Assembly (NCBI GenBank): GCA_050743125.1
Contig: JBOGEB010000083.1
Span: forward strand, 1-16,676
Origin: JBOGEB01 sp050743125
Lineage (GTDB): Bacteria > Actinomycetota > Nitriliruptoria > Euzebyales > Egibacteraceae
Length of the DNA: 16,676 bases
Direction of reading: 5' to 3'
Made by a program: the position numbers and the translations under genes. The notes beneath the pieces are model-generated. The model did no database searches and was not told the origin of the DNA. It saw only the letters and a list, made by a program, of their open reading frames with translations. Shown here piece by piece: positions 1-6,656 of this stretch; position 1 is the first letter of the stretch; every line of letters starts with the position of its first letter.

Positions 1-264
1 GGCCAGCAGGTCCGCCGTGGACCGCGCGCCCTCGGCCCGCCACGCCCCGCGGGCGTCGACCGCGGCGACGCAGCGCAGCTTCTCGGCGGCGGCCACGGTC
101 TCCAGCCGGTGCAGCCGCTCGACGCGCTCGGCGAGGTCGGTGTCCTCCACTGCGGCGTCCAACGGCCGCGCTCCCAACGCGGCGAGCACGCGCTCGGCCA
201 GGTCGAGCAGGGCGTGGTCGTCGAGCGTCTCGACCGCCGCTGGCCCTGTCTGGTTCGTACGCAT
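1..264 (-). CDS. DUF222/HNH endonuclease-type protein, N-terminal part (runs off left edge)
   Basis: An 88-codon open frame begins with ATG at 264 (protein starts MRTNQTGPAAVETLDD) and continues off the left edge without a stop. The visible part is acidic and helical: LDLAERVLAALGARP, then a block rich in EDTDLAERVERLHRLE, then AEKLRCVAAVDARGAW. This matches the N-terminal DUF222 ('13E12 repeat') region of actinobacterial proteins that usually end in an HNH nuclease domain. The HNH part would lie outside the window, so nuclease activity is inferred from family only. There is no convincing ribosome binding site, and an ATG at 280 is out of frame. These genes occur in many divergent copies per genome, so the name is a family assignment and not a function. 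Confidence 0.72.
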   Translation of the reverse strand, partial: MRTNQTGPAAVETLDDHALLDLAERVLAALGARPLDAAVEDTDLAERVERLHRLETVAAAEKLRCVAAVDARGAWRAEGARSTADLLA

Positions 265-315
265 GTTCGTATTCTGTCATGTGGCGGTACGGTTCGCAAG
301 GGTTTGTGGAAATTT

Positions 316-339
316 TGTGGGTGTGGGTGTGGGTGTGGG
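316..339. repeat. TGTGGG hexamer tandem repeat (4 units)
   Basis: Four perfect head-to-tail copies of TGTGGG lie about 50 bp upstream of the start of the leftmost minus-strand gene. It is a simple sequence repeat that could change length by slippage. Any regulatory role is speculative. Confidence 0.85.
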
Positions 340-620
340 CGGTGAGCGAGGTGGCCGCCTGAGCAGGCTGGTGTCAGCGCGGTGACGTGCGCCCGCACAC
401 CAGCGTTTCTGCCCGTCGTGGAGCGTCCGGAGCCTGGGGGCGGCAGACGCGACGACCGCCAACCCACCCACAGGTCCATGGCAAGAGCCGTTTTTCGCGC
501 GGACCACCAGCGGGGCTCCGCCCCAGCCCGACGAGTCATGCAACAGCGCTCACACCCGGAACATGACTCACAAACTTGACTCACGCGCATCAACTTTCGG
601 ACTTCAAGACATCTACGCCG

Positions 621-642
621 GTTCCGAGACTGCGCTCGGAAC
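621..642. repeat. Inverted repeat GTTCCGAG / CTCGGAAC
   Basis: Perfect 8-bp arms at 621-628 and 635-642 are separated by 6 nt. It lies 60 bp before the pseudogene start and immediately before a second, terminator-like hairpin. It could be an operator or part of a tandem attenuator. Confidence 0.6.
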
Positions 643-647
643 GGGTG

Positions 648-668
648 GCCCCTTTCGGGGCAGCTTTT
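648..668 (+). terminator. Terminator-like hairpin upstream of the 703-2299 pseudogene
   Basis: GCCCC (648-652), loop TTTC, GGGGC (657-661) is followed by AGCTTTT. The stem is short (5 bp) and the T run is only four bases, so it may be a weak rho-independent terminator or an attenuator ahead of the decayed gene. Confidence 0.35.
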
Positions 669-702
669 CGGGCGCACCTTCCCATATCCGTACGCTGCGC
701 GG

Positions 703-2299
703 ATGACCGACGGGTTGACCGAGCGTTACGGGGACCTTCTCTGCGGCGGCTACGACTGTGTGGACCGTATCGTGTTGAACGCCTATCACCCGCTGTTACA
801 TGGGCCGGGAGGGTTCCGGCATTGGTGGCGGCGGCTGTACGACGGGTCCGACGAGCAGCCGGACAACGCTCATCTGATGCGGATGGCCGGCCGGTTCGCC
901 CGCCGGGTCCGCGCCTTCGCCAAGGCCAAGGGGATCCCGGTCATCGACTGTCCCCGAGGACAGCGCAAGCACCGGATCGCCGAGGACTACCTGGCGACCC
1001 ACACCGTCGGGACTGGGATGTCCAGCGCTCGTCAAGCGGCGTGCTCCGCAACCTGGCGAAGAAGACCGCCCACGTCAACCACTGCTCGTTCCACGTCATG
1101 GACCCCGACTGGGGGCGCATCACGATCAAGATGTCCGGCCATCCCCCGTTCGGCGCGCAGATCATCCACAGGCGGCCACGAGCTCGTGGCCTGCCAGGCG
1201 CGCAAAGCAGGATCGACTTCGTCAAGGAAGGCAACTGCTTCACTCAGATCACCGACCGCGCAGGACTGGCAGCGCTCGCAGACACCTTGTCCCAGCCGGA
1301 GACGATCCGGCGCTTGACTGCAGTCTGCGAGCGCCCGGATCTACTCGGCCTGCCTGTGCTTCGCGTTGAGCCTGCAAAGAACAGCAGCAGACGAATTTCC
1401 GCTGTCAGTTCGGTCTACCAGGTGAGAGTACAGCCGCAATCTGCTGTTCTCCTCCGGCGCGCAGATGCAGCGGGTCTTCGGGCAGCTGGTAGACCGCACC
1501 CGCGCCAGACTGGACGTGCCCACGGTCCGGACGATATTCGGGGCCAAGAACCGTCCTCACCGCAACCGCACGAGCACCTGGCGCGTCGAGGCCGTGGTCG
1601 CCACACCTCGTTATGACCTGACGGTGTTCAAGGCCCCGCTTCGGGAACCTGACATCGAAGGCGTACACCAAAGGCGCCCACGTCCTGCGTTTGCCAGGCC
1701 ACTCGTGCACAACACCAAAGACCTGGGCTGCGGCCGTGTCCTGGACCGGTTCTGCGAGATCGTCGCGCGGCTACGAATCCTGCTCGAGCGCTTCCTCACT
1801 GTCCTGGACTGCGTCGACGCCGCGTTCATCGCCGACCACACCCTGGACCAGCTGCCGCTTGGCTGTCAGGTCGGCAAAACCCGTGTCGGCGGGGTCGACC
1901 TGAACAAACCCCGGATCCGGGCCGTGCTTCACGGCGTGCTCGCGCTGGCCGCCTCACCCGCCGGTTTCACCGCCGCTCAGCTGGCCGGCAAGGTCCAAGC
2001 GATGACCGGGCGCGGCTGCACCCCCCGCCAGGCGGCCTACGACCTCCAAGAAACTGCGCGGCAAGGATCTGCTGGTCAAACTCGACAGCACCCGGCGCTG
2101 CCACACCCCACCCCAGGCCATCCGTGCCATCACCGCCCTGATCGTCCTGCGCGACCAGGTGATCGCTCCCATCCTCGCTGGCGTCCGCATCCCCAGACGC
2201 GGACGCAAACCCAACAACTGGAGCGTCATCGACCAGCACTACGAGACCCTGCGTCTGGACATGAAGGCCCTCCTGGCCGACTCCGGCATCGCCGCGTAA
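703..2299 (+). pseudogene. Pseudogene of an actinobacterial protein family of unknown function (about 500 aa when intact)
   Basis: One ancestral gene can be followed through several frames. It starts with MTDGLTERYGDLLCGGYDCV at 703 and runs to DYLATH near 1010. The frame then changes for GVLRNLAKKTAHVNHCSFHV, for GGHELVACQARKAG (about 1170-1210), for DFVKEGNCFTQITD, and again for RIYSACLCFALSLQ (1336 on). EYSRNLLFSSGAQMQRVF restarts at 1426 and continues through VHNTKDLGCGRVLDRF and TRVGGVDLNKPRIRA, with a compensating shift giving LTSKAYTKGAHVLRL near 1650. A last shift near 2047 leads into KLRGKDLLVKLDSTRR and ends at TAA 2297-2299. I recognise this as a widespread actinobacterial hypothetical family by its order of conserved blocks, but I know no function. 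The C-terminal part, rich in basic residues with a winged-helix feel, suggests nucleic-acid binding. At least six shifts make translation impossible. Confidence 0.75.
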
Positions 2300-2310
2300 C
2301 ACGCCAACAC

Positions 2311-2346
2311 ATCGACAACTTTTTGTCGATCACGCTTTTTCAAGCG
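2311..2346. terminator. Two adjacent hairpins between convergent genes
   Basis: ATCGACAA (2311-2318), loop CTTT, TTGTCGAT (2323-2330) is followed by CGCTT (2333-2337), loop TTTC, AAGCG (2342-2346). The pair sits 12 bp after the stop of the plus-strand pseudogene and overlaps the end of the convergent minus-strand HepT frame. A transcription-termination role is likely from position, although the T runs lie in the loop and between the hairpins. Confidence 0.5.
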
Positions 2347-2798
2347 CCTAGCGCGGGCCGCGGGAGAGCGCCACCTCCGCGAGCATCTTGTACAGCCTGC
2401 CCGGGTCTGCGGTGATGCCGAATGCCCAGCGCCTTGCGCAGCGCGTCGAGGTCGTCGAGGCGCGTCATGAGCAGGGTCACCACCCGCTCGTCGTCGACCT
2501 CCGCGTAGCCGTGGACAAGGAGGTTGCGGAAACGGGCGATCTCCTGTGCCGTCGCGGCAAGCGCCCCGTCAAGCAGACCGGCTTCGCCCAGGACCGCGAA
2601 CGCGTCAGCGTACGTGGTCGGCGCCCGCAGCCGCTCCGAGGCGATGACGTGGTGCGCCGCGTCGATCAACCCCTCGATCGCCGTGACGAACCGGTACTTC
2701 ACCGCGTCGAGCCGGTCGAGGTCGTCGATGACGTCACCAAGCGGCGTCTGCGCCATCTCATGAAGGCACCTGAGGTCGGCGTCGGCCCGCTCCAACAC
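2340..2798 (-). CDS. hepT: HepT-like ribonuclease toxin (DUF86)
   Basis: The 152-aa frame starts with GTG at 2798 (VLERADADLRCLHEM). HepT toxins are HEPN-fold RNases, usually paired with the nucleotidyltransferase MntA, which neutralises them by modifying the toxin near its active site. The HEPN signature R-x4-H-x-Y is present as RNLLVHGY (R91, H96, Y98), and AVKYRFVTAIEGLIDAAHHV (33-51) is typical of the first helical pair. In the same frame, conserved-looking sequence continues upstream of the GTG (FLDFQIRAEPLDRA). That is probably the end of the broken antitoxin, or part of a fusion. The tail after residue 125 (IRHHRRPGQ and on) looks out of frame: the adjacent frame gives GITADPGRLYKMLAEVALS and an earlier stop, so a 3' frameshift is possible. 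The catalytic motif is intact, so activity cannot be excluded, but the locus looks decayed. Confidence 0.68.
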   Translation of the reverse strand: MLERADADLRCLHEMAQTPLGDVIDDLDRLDAVKYRFVTAIEGLIDAAHHVIASERLRAPTTYADAFAVLGEAGLLDGALAATAQEIARFRNLLVHGYAEVDDERVVTLLMTRLDDLDALRKALGIRHHRRPGQAVQDARGGGALPRPALGA

Positions 2799-2806
2799 AG
2801 CCCGGT

Positions 2807-2998
2807 CTAGCGGCTCCGCGCGGATCTGGAAGTCGAGGAAGCACGGAGCCGGCGGCTCTCGAACCGCACCCGCGCGGGCTCATCACGGCTGTAGATGACG
2901 ACCCTGCGCTGCAGGACCCGTCCGACGAGGGGGGGCGGCGTGTCGGCGAACGCCCGGGCAGCGCCGAACCCCAGCCGAGAGACCAGGTCCGCGTCCAT
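2807..2998 (-). pseudogene. MntA-like antitoxin remnant, nucleotidyltransferase catalytic half missing
   Basis: The frame from ATG 2998 (MDADLVSRLGFGAARAFADT) reads PPPLVGRVLQRRVVIYSRDE, then PARVRFESRRLR. This is the C-terminal strand-helix part expected of an MntA minimal nucleotidyltransferase. After RRLR the sequence leaves frame: the next frame reads FLDFQIRAEPLDRAVLERAD and joins directly to HepT, so a small indel near 2850 broke the gene. More importantly, the G-S-x-A-R-G and S-D-x-D catalytic motifs that should precede this part are absent on this strand between 2998 and the Uma2 start at 3127. The antitoxin enzyme is therefore truncated at both ends. The paired toxin lies immediately downstream. 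Confidence 0.62.
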
Positions 2999-3114
2999 AG
3001 ACTCGATCGGACGGCCGTGGACAGTGCGGCGTAGCCGTGCGCACCCGTCTCCGTGCCTGTGGACAACTCCGGGCAGACCGGCCTACGCTCGACGTACCGT
3101 TGGTCGATGCGACC

Positions 3115-3122
3115 AGGAGAGG
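3115..3122 (+). promoter_or_regulatory. Ribosome binding site for the Uma2 gene
   Basis: The purine-rich stretch CAGGAGAGGG ends 3 to 4 nt before ATG 3127. It decides the start in favour of 3127 over an in-frame upstream ATG at 3037, which has no such site. Confidence 0.65.
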
Positions 3123-3126
3123 GACG

Positions 3127-3666
3127 ATGGCCAGCCGACCACCGCAGGTGCGGTACACCTACGACGACCTGCTGGAGACTCCGGACGACGGGTGCCGGTA
3201 CGAGATCATCGACGGGGTGCTCTACGTGACCCCGCCGCCTATTCCGCGCCACGCTGGCGTGGCCCAGATGCTCGCTGAGGAACTTGGGCTCTACCGGCGC
3301 GCACACGGCGGCCAGGTGTTCTCCAGCGCCGTCGGCCTGTACTTCACGCACGAGAATTTCGTCGAGCCGGACGCCCTCTACCTCGCTCCGGAGCACCTCG
3401 ACCGGATCGGCGAGCAGAAGCTCGAGGGGCCGCCCGACCTCGTCGTCGAGATCTCCTCCCCGTCGACCCGGCGCCGGGACGTCACGCTGAAGCGCGACCT
3501 CTACCTGCGCTTCGGCGTGCGCGACTACTGGTTCGTCGACCTCAAGCGTGACGCGGTGGTCGTGTTTCGGCCGGACGAGGACCCGCTCGTGCTCCACCGC
3601 GGGGACAAGCTGACCTCCCCGGCGCTGCCGGGCTTCGTGCTGGCGGTCGAGGACCTGCTCGGCTAG
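3127..3666 (+). CDS. Uma2 family putative endonuclease (DUF820)
   Basis: This 179-aa protein starts at ATG 3127 behind a good ribosome binding site. Uma2/DUF820 proteins have a restriction-endonuclease-like PD-(D/E)xK fold; their substrates and biological role are poorly understood and they are often multicopy. Visible features in order: YTYDDLLETPDDGCRYEIIDG (10-30) with the conserved YEIIDG strand, HENFVEPDALYL (75-86) carrying the first acidic residue D82, PDLVVEISSPST (103-114) carrying E108, and LKRDLYLRFGVRDYWFVD (121-138) carrying K122 and the conserved Y-x-x-x-G-V-x-x-Y-W-x-V-D core. The C-terminal beta hairpin ends LPGFVLAVEDLLG. Length and all key residues are typical, so it should be functional. 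It reads away from the decayed HepT/MntA locus and converges on the TenA fusion gene, with only 8 bp between the stop codons. Confidence 0.88.
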   Translation: MASRPPQVRYTYDDLLETPDDGCRYEIIDGVLYVTPPPIPRHAGVAQMLAEELGLYRRAHGGQVFSSAVGLYFTHENFVEPDALYLAPEHLDRIGEQKLEGPPDLVVEISSPSTRRRDVTLKRDLYLRFGVRDYWFVDLKRDAVVVFRPDEDPLVLHRGDKLTSPALPGFVLAVEDLLG

Positions 3667-3674
3667 GCGAGCGC

Positions 3675-5294
3675 TCAGACCGGCCAGGACTCCCGGCGCC
3701 AGGCCATGTCCCAGAACATCCACTCGTAGCGGCTGGTCAGGACGAAGTGGGCGCGGACGCGTTCGCGCTCGGCGTCGGACAGCTCTGGGCCAATGCGGTC
3801 GGTGAGCGCGAGGACCTGGCGGACGACGGCGGCGAACTCCTCGCCCCCGTACGCGTTGATCCACCGCTGGTAGCGCGGGTCGGGCGAGCCGCGCCCGATC
3901 AGCTCCTTACCGACCTCCCAGTAGATCCAGTAGCAGGGCAGGACCGCGCCGAGCGCCTCCGGGAACGACCCGCCGTACGCGGTGGCGAGCAGGTAGCTCG
4001 TGTACGCCCGGTTGGTCGGCGCCATCGGCGTGGCGGCCACGTCCTCGGACGACATGCCGAAGTCGGTGAAGAAGCTGTCGTGCAGCGCCCGCTCGACCGC
4101 CATCGCCCCAGCGGCGTGCTCGGCGAACATCTCGACGTCGGCCTCGGCCGGCGCCTTCGCCGCGCAGACCGCCAGCGCCCGCGCGTACTCGCGCAGGTAG
4201 TGCGTGTCCTGCACGACGTAGAACCGGAACGCCTCCCGTGGCAGCGACCCGTCGGTCAGCCCCGTGAGGAACGGGTGAGCGAGGATCTTGGCGTAGATCT
4301 CGGTGATCGCCTGCCACAGGTCGGCGCTGGTCGAACCTCCGCGCACGCTGGCCGGCGCGGCCGGTTGGACCGAGCGCAACGTCTCGCCGATGGGCTCCCC
4401 GACCTGCTGCTTGGTCAGGTAGAACGCCGCCGAGTGCGGCTCGGCACCGTTGTCCACGGTCACCCCGCCCTCCAGGACCGCGCCCTCGGGGACGCTGCTG
4501 GCGAACAGCTCCTCGAGATCCGGCTCGGCGGCGACCAGGTCGTCGCGGTCGGCGATGTTCACCCAATGCTGGACCCGCGGCGGGTAGCAGGGCGGCTGGG
4601 GCCGGACCCGCTGGGTGACGATCGTGCGCAAGCCCAAGGGAGAGCCGAGGGTGAGCAGCAACGGCAACGGCCGGTCGAGCAGGCAGGCGGCCTCGTAGGC
4701 CACGACCGACCCCAAGGAATGGCCGATCAGCACGAGGGTGTCGGGTCCGACCAGCGCGGCGACCCGGTCCAGGACCGTGCGCCGGAGGTCCTGCTCGGTG
4801 AGGTAGCGGGTCACCTGCACGAGCGCCCGCCAGTGCAGGCCGGCGACGCCCGTCGACGCATGCGCGAACCACGGGATCCTCGCGAGCGCGTTGATCGGCG
4901 TGCGCATGCGCTCCTGCCAACCCACCTCCTGGCCCTGCGCCTCCAGGAGCGCGAGCTGCCGGGCGGCCTCCTGCCGGTCCGCAGGGTTCGAGGATCGCGC
5001 AGCGGCGGTCCGGAGGCACTCCTGGGCCAGCGACCCGGCCAGCTCCTGTTGCTCCGGGGACAGGGCGCCAGGCTCGTCGCCCTGCTGTCCAGGTGTGAGG
5101 AACAGGTCACCGTAGAAGACCATGCGGGCGTCCACGCCCTGCGGGCTGCCTCGGAGCCGCCACAGGCGGTCGGCGAGATCACCGTGCCCCGCCGTCCGGA
5201 CCCCGCCGGCCAGGCTCTTCAGCCACTCGTGCTCCAGCGTGTCCGCAGACCGCTGCTCCTGGCCGATCCCGTGCACCATCACGACACCCGCCAC
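3675..5294 (-). CDS. Alpha/beta hydrolase fused to TenA (thiaminase II) domain
   Basis: This 539-aa protein starts with GTG at 5294, behind GAGGAGG six to seven bases upstream. Residues 1-310 look like an alpha/beta hydrolase of the lipase/esterase type. VVMVHGIGQEQ (4-14) is the oxyanion-loop strand, LIGHSLGSVVAYEA (189-202) has the nucleophile elbow with S193, NIADRDDLVA supplies an acid around 249-252, and PHSAAFYL supplies a candidate His287. A linker rich in Ala, Ser and Gly (310-324) leads into a full-length TenA domain (about 324-539). This carries FYVVQDTHYLREYARAL (D363 and Y366), NRAYTSYLLATA (Y431), VLPCYWIYWEVGKEL (candidate nucleophile C454) and SRYEWMFWDMAWR (E524). TenA enzymes hydrolyse thiamin breakdown products for salvage. 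The hydrolase half could release such a substrate from a larger ester or amide, but that is inference. No signal peptide is seen, so the protein should be cytoplasmic. Confidence 0.85.
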   Translation of the reverse strand: MAGVVMVHGIGQEQRSADTLEHEWLKSLAGGVRTAGHGDLADRLWRLRGSPQGVDARMVFYGDLFLTPGQQGDEPGALSPEQQELAGSLAQECLRTAAARSSNPADRQEAARQLALLEAQGQEVGWQERMRTPINALARIPWFAHASTGVAGLHWRALVQVTRYLTEQDLRRTVLDRVAALVGPDTLVLIGHSLGSVVAYEAACLLDRPLPLLLTLGSPLGLRTIVTQRVRPQPPCYPPRVQHWVNIADRDDLVAAEPDLEELFASSVPEGAVLEGGVTVDNGAEPHSAAFYLTKQQVGEPIGETLRSVQPAAPASVRGGSTSADLWQAITEIYAKILAHPFLTGLTDGSLPREAFRFYVVQDTHYLREYARALAVCAAKAPAEADVEMFAEHAAGAMAVERALHDSFFTDFGMSSEDVAATPMAPTNRAYTSYLLATAYGGSFPEALGAVLPCYWIYWEVGKELIGRGSPDPRYQRWINAYGGEEFAAVVRQVLALTDRIGPELSDAERERVRAHFVLTSRYEWMFWDMAWRRESWPV

Positions 5295-5314
5295 TGTCGC
5301 CTCCTCATCTCGAT

Positions 5315-5330
5315 CCCGTCACGATACGGG
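5315..5330. repeat. Short inverted repeat in the leader of the hydrolase-TenA gene
   Basis: CCCGT (5315-5319) and ACGGG (5326-5330) are separated by 6 nt. It lies 21 bp upstream of the GTG start and could fold in the 5' leader. No thiamin pyrophosphate riboswitch consensus is visible around it. Confidence 0.4.
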
Positions 5331-5344
5331 CTGTGCTGCTGCGC

Positions 5345-5363
5345 GTATGCGCCGTGCGCATAC
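5345..5363. promoter_or_regulatory. Perfect inverted repeat upstream of the hydrolase-TenA gene, candidate operator
   Basis: GTATGCGC (5345-5352), spacer CGT, GCGCATAC (5356-5363) is a perfect 8-bp inverted repeat about 50 bp upstream of the GTG start at 5294. Position and symmetry suit a dimeric repressor site or a leader hairpin. No cognate regulator can be assigned. Confidence 0.45.
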
Positions 5364-5459
5364 TCCGCTGCGGCAGAGCGCCGCTGCGTCGCGGTCGTCG
5401 GGGAGGTGGGACAGTGCCCTGGTTCGTGGGGGGCCTCCCCAGCCCCCTGCACGCTGGCC

Positions 5460-6061
5460 GCAGCGCTGGGGCGTCCGGAATGCTCGGAGGGCCGGGTCCC
5501 GCCGGGGTTCGCGGACGCCGTCGTGCTCGTGTCGCGATCGAGCACGTCTGGTGAGCTGGCTCAGGTGCTCGCCACCAAACGAGGCACCGCGGCTGAGCAT
5601 GGGGTCGACGTGGCCGTTCCTGCGCTCCTGCTTGCGTCGGGATGCTTGGCCCATAGCCTCCTCTCGCGCAGCTCTGTCGAGACGCTCCTTGACCACCTCG
5701 GCGGGAAGCGAGCCCGCTCAACCGGCATAGGCGGAGGCCAGCACCAAGGACCGTGGCAGTGCCGGGTTCCGGGGGTAGAGCTCCAGCCCGAGCACATGAG
5801 GTCGCTCCAAGCCCAGCGCACCGATGAAGGAGGCCAGGCAGTCGGCGTACTCGGGCAGCCGGAAGGTCTCGGGCGGGTCCGACGACCGGCCGCAGCCAGG
5901 CGCGTCCCCACGCGACCACCGTGAGCTCGTCGGACAGTCCGTCGAGCTGCCAGCGCCACATCCGGCTCTCGGCCAGGCCCTTCGTGCAAAAGGACCAACG
6001 GCGGCCCGTCACCCGCCTGCTCGTGGGCGACCCGCAATCCGCCGACCTTCACCTCACGCAC
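5460..6061 (-). pseudogene. Decayed alpha/beta hydrolase (nucleophile elbow deleted)
   Basis: The gene started with GTG at 6061 behind GGAGGT (6071-6076) and reads VREVKVGGLRVAHEQAGD, then PPLVLLHEG, the oxyanion strand of an alpha/beta hydrolase. It shifts frame to LAESRMWRWQLDGLSDELTV, then again to APGCGRSSDPPETFRLPEYA and FIGALGLERPHVLGL. There the expected G-x-S-x-G elbow is missing: the text jumps straight to ELYPRNPALPRSLVLASAYA, and the next Trp codon is TGA. Weak similarity continues (EVVKERLDRA, then LTRRARSRHE in mixed frames) and fades near 5460. With two frameshifts, one stop and loss of the catalytic serine, it cannot encode an enzyme. It sits directly downstream of marR, with about 50 bp between the MarR stop and its start, and was probably co-transcribed with it. 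Confidence 0.8.
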
Positions 6062-6112
6062 GGCTTCCCCACCTCCTGCAGGCTCGAGAGCCGGCAGCCC
6101 ACCGTGCACGCC

Positions 6113-6559
6113 TCAGCCGGGCAGGTCATCGCCGCCGGTGACGTTGCCGGACAGCCGATCGAGCAGTTGCCCGAGCCTCTCGACCTCCTCGTCGGAGACA
6201 CCGGAGCGCAGGCGCTGGTCGAAGGCCATTGCTGCCCGTCGCAGCCGGCGGAACGCGCCCTCGCCCTCCTCGGTCAGCTCGACCAGGTGGATGCGGCGGT
6301 TATTGGGGTCACGGCGGCGGGTAAGGAGCCCGTCGGCCTCCATCGCGTTCAGGTGGTGGGTCAGCGTCGCCTCCTTGATGCCCACTGCCCCGGCCAGCTC
6401 GCGCTGGTTGCCCAGCCGCTGGGTCTTGAGCGAGATCAGGACAAGCCACACGGGCGTGGAGCCGCCCGCGGCGACCAGCGCGTCGTCGAAGGCGCGGCTG
6501 ACGGCCTTGGCCGTGCGGGTCAGATGAAGGCCGATCGGGGTGCGTGCAGGTCCTCGCAT
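6113..6559 (-). CDS. MarR-family transcriptional regulator
   Basis: This 148-aa protein starts at ATG 6559. MarR proteins are dimeric winged-helix repressors that usually bind a palindrome in their own divergent promoter region and release it on binding small phenolic or antibiotic-like ligands. The winged helix covers about residues 50-97: NQRELAGAVGIKEATLTHHL holds the recognition helix, then NAMEADGLLTRRRDPNNRR forms the wing with the conserved D-x-N-N-R-R turn. Helices at both ends (10-45 and 100-138) give the dimer interface. No Shine-Dalgarno sequence is visible. A TATCAT box ends seven bases before the ATG, so the message may be leaderless. The gene is divergent from the efflux operon starting at 6657, and the perfect palindrome between them is its likely target. 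Confidence 0.9.
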   Translation of the reverse strand: MRGPARTPIGLHLTRTAKAVSRAFDDALVAAGGSTPVWLVLISLKTQRLGNQRELAGAVGIKEATLTHHLNAMEADGLLTRRRDPNNRRIHLVELTEEGEGAFRRLRRAAMAFDQRLRSGVSDEEVERLGQLLDRLSGNVTGGDDLPG

Positions 6560-6596
6560 GACGCGATGATAACAGCACCATGAGTCATCAAAATAT

Positions 6597-6625
6597 TTGA
6601 CAACAAACTCTTAGATATCTAAGCT
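6597..6625 (+). promoter_or_regulatory. Predicted promoter of the efflux operon
   Basis: TTGACA (6597-6602) matches the -35 consensus exactly. With a 17-bp spacer the -10 is TAAGCT (6620-6625), which fits the loose actinobacterial TANNNT pattern. The palindrome at 6610-6623 covers the spacer and most of the -10, so a bound repressor would block polymerase. Confidence 0.6.
6610..6623. promoter_or_regulatory. MarR operator candidate, perfect 14-bp palindrome
   Basis: CTTAGATATCTAAG is perfectly self-complementary and AT-rich in a GC-rich setting. It lies between divergent marR (start 6559) and the operon (start 6657), exactly where MarR operators are found. MarR-family control is inferred from position and symmetry. 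Confidence 0.7.
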
Positions 6626-6656
6626 ATGGTGTACGGAGCTTGAAAGGAGCGATGCC

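Larger units (their letters stand above)
265..702. other. Gene-free spacer with short repeats and hairpins
   Basis: I see no credible gene here. It holds four perfect tandem TGTGGG units (316-339), a short GC hairpin at 512-524 (GGGGC, loop TCC, GCCCC), a direct repeat TGACTCAC at 564-571 and 577-584, and two successive hairpins at 621-642 and 648-661 just before the pseudogene that starts at 703. Short open frames on both strands lack ribosome binding sites and have no recognisable composition. Confidence 0.6.

Noticed and set aside
2758..3864. A 368-codon minus-strand frame across the toxin-antitoxin and Uma2 loci
   Set aside because: It is mostly antisense to Uma2 and Arg/Pro/Val-rich. 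Only the alternative frames show recognisable HepT and MntA motifs.
5295..5345. TPP riboswitch ahead of the TenA fusion
   Set aside because: Expected because TenA genes are often so controlled, but neither the CTGAGA core nor the second conserved thi-box block can be found in the leader.
3747..5924. A 725-codon open frame on the plus strand
   Set aside because: It is antisense to the hydrolase-TenA gene and the hydrolase pseudogene, has no ribosome binding site and reads as Arg/Gly/Val-rich low-complexity text typical of shadow frames in high-GC DNA.
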